A stretch of 64,000 nucleotides of DNA from Rosa chinensis (taxonomy: Eukaryota; Streptophyta; Magnoliopsida; Rosales; Rosaceae): the NCBI RefSeq assembly GCF_002994745.2, contig NC_037092.1:68733823-68797822 (forward strand), written 5' to 3'. Made by a program: the position numbers and the translations under genes. Every line of letters starts with the position of its first letter. Within the stretch, counting starts at the first letter, position 1. Of this stretch, positions 56,478 through 64,000 are shown piece by piece. Below the pieces are notes generated by a model. That model saw only the letters and a program-made list of their open reading frames with translations, was not told where the DNA came from and made no database searches.

Positions 56478-57968
56478 TCACAACCAAATTTCACTTAGCT
56501 TATCAGAATTCAAAGTCAAAGCGGTGCGGGACTGGGCTCCTGGTTTCTCCCCTGCGTATGTCTGATCTAGATGGAACAACCTGCCCCTCAGATACCCCCG
56601 ACCAATTAACTCCCTGGTGAGAAGATCCTGACAAATCACATACATAGGATAAAAGGTTACGGAGCATTTAGACTCAGTATTCAACTGTGGAACAGATATC
56701 AAGTGATGAGACAAGTCAGGCACATATAACACATTATGAAGTTCTAAAGTGGGAGTAATACGCACTGACCCAGACCCTAACACAAGAAAAGCCTCACCAT
56801 TGGCATTGGTGACATAGGACACTGGTGGGGAAGACAATTCGATAAAATATGATTTATCATAAGTCGTATGGTCAAAGGCACCAGAATCAATAATCCATGT
56901 ATCAGAACCAACAAAGTGAGAAACCTTTAAAGCCATACCAATCTTACCACGACCAGCTATAGAGGCTGTAGGAATAGCCCCACCTGCCATATGATGATCC
57001 TGTCCAGCCACTCCATAGAAATCTGGTTCTTGAACCAATTGAACAGCAGTTGCTTTCGCCTTAGGACGATAACCTTGCTTTTTAGGCATAAGATGTGGGT
57101 GCAGTTTCCAACAAGTCTCTCGAACATGCCCAATATCATTACAATAAGAACACTGAGGACGAGGGCGGTGGGCAAACCCTGGCGGAGGTCCTTGTTGATG
57201 AAGTGGGACTGAATGCTGCTGCTGGAGGAAAGGTGCTGGTGCTTGAATGGCTAGGCTAGAAACTTCAACTTGGGCCTGTTTGAGACTTTCCTGCTGAGAT
57301 TCATCCTTACGAATATATGTAAAAGCTGTGGTCAAGCTAGGAGGGTCTGGAATTCTGAGCAACTCTCCCTTGGCACTATTATGTTTCGCATCAAGTCCTC
57401 TCAAGAATGCATGAACCCGCTCAAGTTCCTTCTCTCTCTGGTACCATGTAATATCCTCCTGATTCTTGATCTTGCAAGGACGCTTCTGATCAATCTCAGC
57501 CCATACATTCTTCAGTTTGGTAAAAAATACTGACACTGGTTGCCCATTCTGTTGCATGCCTGCAGCTTTGCACATCAGTTCATGAACTTGTATAAAATCA
57601 GACTCATTTGTATAGAGATCTCCCAACGTCTTCCATATCGTCTCAGCAGTTTCACATTCCTCTACCATCTGTAGCACATCATCAGTCATGGCTCTAAATA
57701 AAATGGACATTACAAACCCATCATCATCTTCCCACTTAGCATAAGCCTCCACGTCATCTTCACTAGGAACCTTGATTGTTCCAGTCACATGTCCCATCTT
57801 GTGTATCCCACGAAGATAAACAGACATAATCTTCTTCCATGTTCGGAAATTGGTACCAGTGAGTTTGGTACCTCCAAAAGAACCACCTTCTGAGCTCTTG
57901 ACAGAGACTTCAACTTTCTGAACCTCATTGGCCTTAGAACCCTGACCTTCACTTTTATCACCACCCAT
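56478..57968 (-). CDS. Copia gag and protease reading frame
   Basis: From the ATG at 57968 (MGGDKSEG; the frame is open further upstream, but this is the first methionine fitting a copia gag) to a stop at 56478. Gag features: FRTWKKIMSVYLRG near the start (the copia GTNF..W gag N-terminus), UBN2-type core, and zinc knuckle CSYCNDIGHVRETC (CX2CX4HX4C, about 57110-57160). The protease active site WIIDSGAFDHTT is at about 56880-56910. The C-terminus reads LHNVLYVPDLSHHLISVPQL, the usual pre-integrase text, then breaks by a premature stop before the integrase HHCC zinc domain. Structural protein and aspartic protease of the retrotransposon particle; no cellular role. Confidence 0.9.
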   Translation of the reverse strand: MGGDKSEGQGSKANEVQKVEVSVKSSEGGSFGGTKLTGTNFRTWKKIMSVYLRGIHKMGHVTGTIKVPSEDDVEAYAKWEDDDGFVMSILFRAMTDDVLQMVEECETAETIWKTLGDLYTNESDFIQVHELMCKAAGMQQNGQPVSVFFTKLKNVWAEIDQKRPCKIKNQEDITWYQREKELERVHAFLRGLDAKHNSAKGELLRIPDPPSLTTAFTYIRKDESQQESLKQAQVEVSSLAIQAPAPFLQQQHSVPLHQQGPPPGFAHRPRPQCSYCNDIGHVRETCWKLHPHLMPKKQGYRPKAKATAVQLVQEPDFYGVAGQDHHMAGGAIPTASIAGRGKIGMALKVSHFVGSDTWIIDSGAFDHTTYDKSYFIELSSPPVSYVTNANGEAFLVLGSGSVRITPTLELHNVLYVPDLSHHLISVPQLNTESKCSVTFYPMYVICQDLLTRELIGRGYLRGRLFHLDQTYAGEKPGAQSRTALTLNSDKLSEIWL

Positions 57969-58546
57969 CACAACAATACAGTAGCAAAAATCACAGAGTA
58001 TGCAGCGGAAAAAGAGAGGAAATTCCAACAATTGCAGCGATTTTTTTTTTTTTTAAACCTGTTGGGATTGACAGAGTGAGGTGGGTTGACTGGACTGACC
58101 GAGTTGACCGAGTTGGCCGAGTTGACCGAGTTGCTCTACTTTGGCTGGTCTGACCGAGTGAGAGGAGCGATCGGAAGCGGGGCGACGCTGGACTGAGTCG
58201 AGGGCATAATCGTGGACGACGACTGAAGAGGTCTGGCGATCTGAGGCAGACGAAGGCAGAGGGAGCGATCGATCTCTGGTGTCAGAGGCAGACGAAGGCG
58301 GTCTTGGACGAGAGACGAGGCCGGTCTGGACTAAAGGTATGGGAGAAGAGCGCTGGTGATCTGAGGAAGGACGATCTGGGAAGGACTGATCGGCCTATAG
58401 CTGAAGACGAAGCCGAGTGAAGAAAGAAGAAGAGGACGTCTGAACGACGTCGTTTTAGAACCTGACCAAAAATTGGGTTTTAACCCAATTGTCTACCTCG
58501 GATTGAGAAAAAACTGAAAGAAAGAGACAAAGTCCTTTTCGGATCT

Positions 58547-58560
58547 TTGCTCTGATACCA
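58547..58560 (-). other. Copia primer-binding site
   Basis: TGGTATCAGAGC on the minus strand, complementary to the 3' end of initiator methionine tRNA. Same priming site as the TRIM at 2267-2278. Confidence 0.93.
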
Positions 58561-58722
58561 AGTCAAATAGCATAAGGTTGAGAGAATGAATTTTCTGATA
58601 TTAGATTCATCTCACAGTGGAGGTCTATAAAGAAGATTACAGGAATACAACAGATAAGTACTAACTAGGCAATAATTACAATATATTATATTCCTAACGT
58701 TAAGTCATGACTCACGCTAACA
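58561..58722 (-). repeat. Copia 5' LTR
   Basis: 162 bp, starts TGTTAGCGTGAGTCATGA on the minus strand; the primer-binding site follows directly. Confidence 0.93.
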
Positions 58723-58727
58723 TAAAG

Positions 58728-58990
58728 TTATGATAAAGCTTATTGTAGATGGCTTTTGCAACTATTGTCTTGCCCAGTCCACCCATACCCCAAATTCCAA
58801 CCATGCGATCATCATTCAACTCCACATCCAAATAGTCACAAATACCCTAAGATTTTGATCCCGACCCAACATAAATACTTGAAGCAATTAACTCTGTTAC
58901 AGAACATAACCTGAAGGGTACTCTCGAACTTTCATCTATTGTCTTCAACCAATCTGTTTTCCCCCAAATTTGAACCAGTCTCAGCCCAAA
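58728..58990 (-). pseudogene. TIR-NBS-LRR NB-ARC fragment, P-loop half
   Basis: Minus-strand text GICDYLDVELNDDRMVGIWG followed by MGGLGKTIVAKAIYNKLYH holds the P-loop (GMGGLGKT) that binds ATP in the NB-ARC of TIR-type immune receptors. A stop occurs just upstream (SKS*GICDY). Text upstream to about 58990 (VTELIASSIYVGS..) resembles the TIR to NB-ARC linker. Split from 53126-53554 by the copia element; the target duplication TAAAG marks the joint. Confidence 0.88.
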
Positions 58991-59589
58991 AAACGCCATG
59001 TTATGGGTAAATCACCATTAATCTCTATTGTGAAATCAATGAGCCCAAATATAAACAAACGACCCATGATTATCTTCCCTTACTCCTCTTAGAAATCTTT
59101 CAATCCTCCTACAATTCTAGTCCTTTTTTATGGAATACTTTTAACGACAAACGACCTGGGTCAGCGGATCCAAATGCTAACAAATCGGATCCAATTAATT
59201 TGATAGGATGGAGGGTTTAATGGGATTTCATGATATTGATTGATTACTAGTGTCATGTTTCGAATTACTCCGTGAGGTTTTAATTGTTTGATCTGCTGAT
59301 AGCCATGAAACGAAGGTTGATTGAGAATTTTGCAGTAGTTCAATCAAATAGTAGTTTAGAAATAGCTTTGTTGCAAATGAGGTATGGCCACAGTAAGAAC
59401 TTCCTTTATATGATCAAAAGAGGAGTAAATAAAGGAAGAGCTTTTGAAAAGTGGTTCTACTTCCAGCGAAGGAGGTAACAAGCAGAACTGGGAAATTGAT
59501 TTTTGCTAAGTCTCTATTGCCGAAATGGGAGAAGGGATCGATGTTCCCCACAAGATGGTTTATCGAGAGGTAATTCAGTCCCTGACCCA
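58991..59589. other. Unassigned interior of the MULE-like element
   Basis: No recognised protein or repeat between the NB-ARC and LRR-kinase fragments. Confidence 0.4.
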
Positions 59590-59802
59590 GACGATCGTCG
59601 TGCAGTTCCACTTCAGTGAGTTTGGGCAACCCAAAGAAACCTTTAGGAATCGACCCGTTTAGAAAGTTCACACCCATTCAAATCAAGAGGAAGAGCTCCT
59701 GTCAATTTGTTCAAAGACAAGTCTAGGATTTGAAGTTTTCCATTTTTGTCCATCCCTTGAGGAATAGACCCAGTGAAGTTGTTCTCCCATAGCTGCAAAA
59801 CC
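59590..59802 (-). pseudogene. Captured BAM1-like LRR receptor-kinase fragment
   Basis: Minus-strand text VLQLWENNFTGSIPQGMDKN then GKLQILDLSLNKLTGALP, and in a shifted frame VNFLNGSIPKGFFGLPKLTE followed by VELHD, matches consecutive leucine-rich repeats of CLV1/BAM-class receptor kinases (typical LQLWENNFTG and GENFLNGSIPKGLFGLPKLT). About 50 residues between the two blocks are missing, so there is an internal deletion. No membrane segment or kinase domain. Likely captured host DNA within the MULE-like element. BAM1 identity is from memory of the family; CLV1 itself is less similar. Confidence 0.8.
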
Positions 59803-60170
59803 TAGAGCTCGGGCAAGTCCACACGGCCTGCACCCCGCCTACGCACAGCCTGCCCAGCCCCGCGAGTCCATTAGCCTCGCTAGCTCATGCATCTACCCCG
59901 CTCAACCCTTGCAGCCCCACCCAGCCCATGCGCGGCCCCTAGCCCTTTAATTTGAATAACCCAGATTTTGAATTAAGGTTTTGGAGGCCGAAGAATTAGA
60001 ATAACTCAGACTGTGAATTAAGGTTCTGGAGATCGATTTGGGGGAAAAAGGATTAGAGTTCGAGTGAAGGGACGAAATTACCTTTAAAAAGTTAAGGGCC
60101 TTAACGTCATTAGTGATTTCAATTATGAATATTGGATCGGGCTTAAAAATTCAGATTTCGTTTTGATATT
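59803..60170. other. Right inner part of the MULE-like element
   Basis: G/C-rich CAGCCC-type repeats (59815-59945), then AACCCAGATTTTGAATTAAGG and a near copy AACTCAGACTGTGAATTAAGG (about 59960 and 60003), running into the right inverted arm. Confidence 0.5.
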
Positions 60171-60240
60171 TTATAAACTTGAGGTACCAAAGTTAATAGT
60201 CTGAAAAAATTCAGATACTATTTGGACGAATTTCCTTAAA

Positions 60241-60540
60241 ATGAAATTGTTATTGACGTACATCCTTAAATGTCACATCTTTTATTTGTCTTTATCGTAT
60301 GAATTCTTTGTAATACCTTAAATTCATCTACTCAATAAGGCCAACAATTATATTAAGGCCCTAAAATTATAGGCCTTCATAAGGTGATTAAGGTCAACAA
60401 TATTTTTTTTTGTTTTTTATTATTTATTTTACCTTTATTTGAGCAGCAGCTTTGTGATTTTGGTTGACTAAACCCTTCAAAAAAAAAAAACTTAAACTTA
60501 ATGCCAGATCATGCTTGCATACCTTGTATTCGCTTTGTCT
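60241..60540. other. Intergenic
   Basis: AT-rich with poly(T) near 60403 and poly(A) near 60480. No feature. Confidence 0.4.
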
Positions 60541-60549
60541 CTTTGTTAT

Positions 60550-61428
60550 GGATAATTCTTAGGTTCACCCTATGACATGCTCATTGACCCCTCTTTTAAT
60601 TAGCCAATCAAATGTTGACACTTGTATTATTATTTATAAAAAAATAAAATAATAAAATAATTACCTACTTTGGTGCTAATTCACGCCATTACGACCTTGG
60701 CAAACCCAAACTCCACACTTAGCAAACAAATACGGTCTATTACCTTAGTTTTATGATTGAAATTGTAAATGGTTGGGATGATGCTTTTAGTTTCTAAATG
60801 TTTGGTCTGAAGGCATTTTGCTTTGTCAATCCCAAAGCTGGAAGCTTTTTCTTGAAGGGCATTTTGTTTGGTCAATCCCAAAGCTGGAAGCTTTTTCTTG
60901 AATTTCTCTCTTCTTGTTTTTATCAATGTTTTGTTCTCAATGATTACAATGAAAATATGAAATAAAGAATTTGACGTCTTGATGGTGGAGATGTAGAACG
61001 TTGGAGTCTGCTTGGGATATTCTCGACCGTTATCATTTCATGAATTTGAGAATCTGAGATTTTTGGTTAGACTGTTAGATGGTTGGAATTGTTTGATCAA
61101 TTATTGCTATTGATTCCCAGGAATTAGTGAATTTGGTGTTGGCAATACTATCGTTTATTAATTTATGCTAGTGGTTGGGATTGTGAATGATCATTTCATT
61201 TTATATTTTAGGTATTGGGAGTACAATGGAAGTATGAATTTGGGTAAAGAAATCAGAGGATATTGGGCAAACGGTATGATTTAACAGAAATATAGTTAAA
61301 GTTGAGTTTATAATAACTTTATATTAGTCTTTTTTAATCAAAACACATGTGTCAAGATTTACTTAGTTGGTTATTGGGAGAGAGGTGAATGAGCAAGTTC
61401 ACCCAAGGAGTGAACCTAAGAATTGTCC
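60550..61428. mobile_element. MULE-type element, (G)GACAATTCTTAGG family
   Basis: Inverted ends GGATAATTCTTAGGTTCACC and GGGACAATTCTTAGGTTCAC, related to the MITE at 39801-40210. Perfect 9-bp target duplication CTTTGTTAT at 60541-60549 and 61429-61437. The interior has a two-copy tandem repeat of about 48 bp (GGCATTTTG..TCAATCCCAAAGCTGGAAGC, about 60813-60901) but no transposase. Its right end is about 180 bp upstream of the glutamate receptor start codon. Confidence 0.9.
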
Positions 61429-61608
61429 CTTTGTTATATACTTTGGTTATATCAACATTCCTTGTTTCATGCACCTTCCATGAATGATCATAGAAATTTC
61501 GCACTGAACAAGATCGGCAAGATGATATGTATAAAGCTAAAGATTCTAAGTACGTTTGAAACAAGATCAGCATTATATAACAATATTTGGCGATTGCATA
61601 CAAACTGT

Positions 61609-63519
61609 ATGGAGTTTCGAGGGTTTAAGAAAACAATCATCCTTTCCTCCTTTGTGACCCTATGTTGCCTCATTGGTCCCTTGTGTGCTGATACTGAAAA
61701 TATAAATAATGTTGTTAATACCATGAATGTGGAAGATCAAGTTCATATTGGTGTAATTCTAGACATGGGATCACTGGAAGGAAAGATTGTTCTCAGCTGT
61801 ATTTCAATGGCCCTATCTGATTTTTACCATCTGCATAATAACTACAGCACAAGAGTAATTCTCCACAATAAGGATTCCAAAGGCAAACCTCTACCTGCTA
61901 TGTCAGCTGGTGAGTCATTCATTCTTCCTAACACCTTCTGTATAAACGCTCTCAGCCTTTTGAGTTGGTTCTTATACAATATTTTGTTGATTATCATTAT
62001 CATCTATACTATTATATACAGAGATCGTTTTTGTCAATCAATAGGTGTGAAATGCTAAACATATCTTTATTAGTTAAAAAATGTGTAATCTTCCCATTTC
62101 CACATTCCACTACTCATACTCATTTTCTACACTATTTCTCTGCATGTGGGGATGTTGTCTGGTCATTATTTTTGTTATGTACTTGATCTTTACACACTAC
62201 TCAATGCAGCTCTTAGTCTGCTGGATAACATCAAAGTGCAAGCAATAATTGGTGCACGAACTAAAACAGAGGCAAACCTTTTGGCAGAACTAGGAGAAGC
62301 GGTTCAACTCCCCGTCATGTCTTTTTCTCCTTCCTTCACTGACAATAAATATGCCTTCTTTGTTGAGATCATGCGCGCTGATCAAGCTGCTGAAGTTAAG
62401 GGAATCAGTGCCCTTGTTGATGTTTTCAAATGGAGGGATATTATCCTTCTATATGATAACAAAGAATATGAGAGAGACTTCATTCCATCATTAGTCAACT
62501 CCTTCCAAGAGATCACACATGGGAGTATCGACTGCAAAAGTTCAAATATTGCTTCCTCATCATCAAATGAAGAAATCATGGCAGAGCTCCAAAAGCTGAT
62601 GAAACTGAAGATTAAGGTATTTGTGGTGCAGGTGTCACATTTGCTCGCACCTCGCCTTTTCTTATGTGCAAATAAGTTGGGGATGATGATTGAAGGGTAT
62701 ACTTGGATTGTGACATCAACTAGCATGAATTTCTTAAATTCCATGGATTTGTCTGTTATTGAGTCAATGCAAGGAGTGCTGGGTTTCAGATCTTCTATTC
62801 CAGCATCATTGAGCCTTCATAGTCTTACTTCAAGATTGAGGAGAAAGTTTCAACTGGAGGATCCCAATATGGAAGCAATTCGAGAGTTAAGCGCAGAAGG
62901 AATCTGGGCGTTTGATGCAACTTGGGCTCTAGCAGAAGCAGTTGAAAGAGCAAGGCCTAAAAATTCTACCACTAGATCCTCCAAAGGAGTTGTGGTTCTC
63001 AGAGAGATAATGCAAAGTAGATTTAATGGTTTAAGTGGTGAAATTCATTATCTAAATGGGAAATTGATTTCATCAGAACCATTTGAGATAGTTAATGTTA
63101 TAGGAGAAGGGGAGATCAAAAGGATTGGATTTTGGCCTTGCAAAGAGGAACAAAAAACCAGAAAAGGGTCACCCAGCAGCACCTTAATTACTAATGATTG
63201 GAAAAATTTAGTTTCAACTATTGATATCGGAAAAATCATATGGCCTGGAGGATCCAAGAGGGAATCATCAATACTTAAAATTAGAAAACTAAGAATTGGC
63301 GTTCCAGTGAGAATCGGGTTCAAGGAACTTGTTCGTATCGAGCATGATCTTGAAATCAATAAAACTCATGTCACTGGCTTCTCTATAGATGTATTCAAAG
63401 CTGCAATAGGAGCTTTGTCTTATGAAGAGGATGTGGATTACGAGTTTATTCCATTTGAGGATGCCAATGGAAACCCTGCTGGTAGTTACAATGATCTTGT
63501 GCACCAGGTTTATCTTGAG
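61609..63519 (+). CDS. Glutamate receptor-like channel (GLR, clade-2-like), 5' part
   Basis: Plant GLRs are ligand-gated cation channels in the plasma membrane. Exon 1 (61609-61909) starts MEFRGFKK and has a signal peptide (hydrophobic to about residue 27, ..LIGPLCA), then VHIGVILDMGSLEGK, the start of the periplasmic-binding-like amino-terminal domain. GT at 61910; AG at 62208-62209; exon 2 (62210-63519) continues in phase with LSLLDNIKVQAIIGARTKTE, the ANF-receptor domain through GVLGFRSSIPAS and AFDATWALAEAVER, then LRIGVPVRIGFKELV and VTGFSIDVFKAAIGAL, the first half (S1) of the ligand-binding domain. Exon 2 ends at ..HQVYLE/GTATAT; CAG/GTTTAT at 63508 is an alternative donor. The pore helices and S2 lie beyond the window. 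No internal stop, so likely a working gene. An upstream in-frame methionine at 61423 exists but lacks a signal-like start. Confidence 0.88.
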
Positions 63520-64000
63520 GTATATGTATGCTTAATATGTTTACCAACTCGTTATTACTGCTTCATTCATATGCCATGCATTCTAATTACAGCTTAAGTT
63601 ATTGAATCAATTGACAAAACTTAATAGAAAGAACCTACAAATGATCTCTATCATAACAAAAAGTCTTGGCAATATATATAAACCAATGTTTTAAAACGCT
63701 AAAGGCGTACCCGAGGCGTTTTCGGGAGAGCCTTGCAGCCTTGAGGCCTAAGGCGCATAAGGCGTAAGCCTTACGATATAAATTTTTGTTACACACACAC
63801 ATACATAAACAGAAAACATTAATACATAAAAATCCATAGATATGTTTAGATATGTATCACATTCAGAATTCAAACTCAATACATATCAAATTACCCAGAG
63901 AAACCAGAATCATACCTTCTAGACTGTTGTCACTCAGAGCAAGCTCAGAAAGAAACTAAAGTTGACTTATCTCGTGAGGAATTAAACCATTTAACTGGTT
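63520..64000 (+). other. GLR intron (partial) with repeat
   Basis: It follows the exon 2 donor. It contains AAGGCGTACCCGAGGCG and the GCGYAAGGCGTAAGCCTTA text near 63700-63775, a common end-like motif of plant transposons, so an element probably sits in the intron. No coding sequence is seen up to the window end. Confidence 0.5.

Larger units (their letters stand above)
53555..58722 (-). mobile_element. Ty1/copia LTR retrotransposon, defective
   Basis: Two 162-bp LTRs (53555-53716, 58561-58722), 5-bp target duplication TAAAG (53550-53554, 58723-58727), primer-binding site TGGTATCAGAGC on the minus strand next to the 5' LTR (+ 58549-58560) and a polypurine tract TTGAGGGGGAG next to the 3' LTR (+ 53717-53728). 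About six differences between the LTRs (roughly 96% identity) point to an old insertion. Domain order on the minus strand is gag, protease, integrase, reverse transcriptase, RNase H, i.e. copia. Gag-protease and RT-RNase H frames are open, but integrase is deleted and frameshifted. It lies within the NB-ARC fragment. Confidence 0.96.
53036..60240. mobile_element. Probable Pack-MULE with chimeric resistance-gene and LRR-kinase cargo, split by a copia element
   Basis: TTTTTCAGACTATTAACTT (about 53059-53080) and its inverse AAGTTAATAGTCTGAAAAA (about 60200-60218) lie in matched arms that also share ATCGTATAAACAGTATTCGA / TTCGTCCAAATAGTATCTGA and (A)CTTGAGRTACCAAA. Between them, after removing the copia element, is about 2 kb containing a TIR-NBS-LRR NB-ARC piece and a BAM1-like LRR piece, both minus strand. 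The TNL text stops exactly where the left arm begins (FKK / LEIPN). The left flank is an (AAAAT)n repeat, and no clear 9-bp target duplication could be read, so this is inference. Confidence 0.6.

Noticed and set aside
53126..58990. Functional TIR-NBS-LRR gene with a long intron
   Set aside because: The gap is a copia element with target duplication, and frameshifts and missing domains remain after removing it.

Overview
This is nuclear DNA of a flowering plant (eudicot). Genes are sparse and AT-rich, introns are canonical GT-AG, and the space between genes is packed with plant transposons: Mutator-like elements, hAT, CACTA, Tourist, a TRIM, a SINE, LINE pieces and a Ty1/copia element. Rosaceae is a plausible guess from the gene and repeat style, but this is inference and nothing in the window proves it.

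The left 46.5 kb is a tandem array of five intronless C1-2i C2H2 zinc-finger genes of the ZAT11/ZAT18 type, all on the + strand (3821-4345, 12141-12656, 24362-24877, 34252-34746, 45986-46465). Each keeps two QALGGH fingers, an N-terminal basic and leucine-rich segment, and a C-terminal DLNLAPP repression motif. The duplicated unit is larger than the gene. Recognisable upstream blocks recur before each copy, and one orphan upstream block (about 6340-6720) has no gene behind it. The units now differ in length (8-12 kb) because different transposons entered each one. The proximal promoters share a GAACGTTC palindrome, a TGACGC..CGTGG module and a TATA box, but copies 3 and 5 have lost parts of this.

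Several transposons have edges that can be fixed from terminal inverted repeats and target-site duplications: MULEs at 1176-2530, 5177-5605, 7280-8448, 26799-28529, 29879-31642, 39801-40210, 43260-44327 and 60550-61428; hAT elements at 13195-14109, 36516-36850 and 45035-45620; a Tourist MITE at 43908-44280; a 354-bp TRIM at 2146-2499; a SINE at 14642-14830; and polyadenylated retroposons in minus orientation at about 9625-10765, 25233-26194 and 34912-35985.

The most striking object is a 5.1-kb CACTA element (16827-21935) inserted in an older hAT transposase pseudogene. On one strand it carries exon-intron pieces of three unrelated host genes: a pKIWI502-like oxidoreductase, an HD2-type histone deacetylase and zeaxanthin epoxidase. 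Other captured host fragments are the first exon of pyruvate dehydrogenase kinase inside an inverted-repeat element (about 47425-48225), and a TIR-NBS-LRR NB-ARC fragment plus a BAM1-like LRR-kinase fragment between a pair of MULE-like ends (about 53036-60240). A copia element (53555-58722, TSD TAAAG) split the NB-ARC fragment just after its P-loop region.

The right end holds a decayed F-box/FBD-type gene (about 49424-51670) and the 5' part of an apparently intact clade-2-like glutamate receptor gene (61609-63519, continuing beyond the window). No rRNA, bona fide tRNA gene, CRISPR array or prokaryotic feature was seen.
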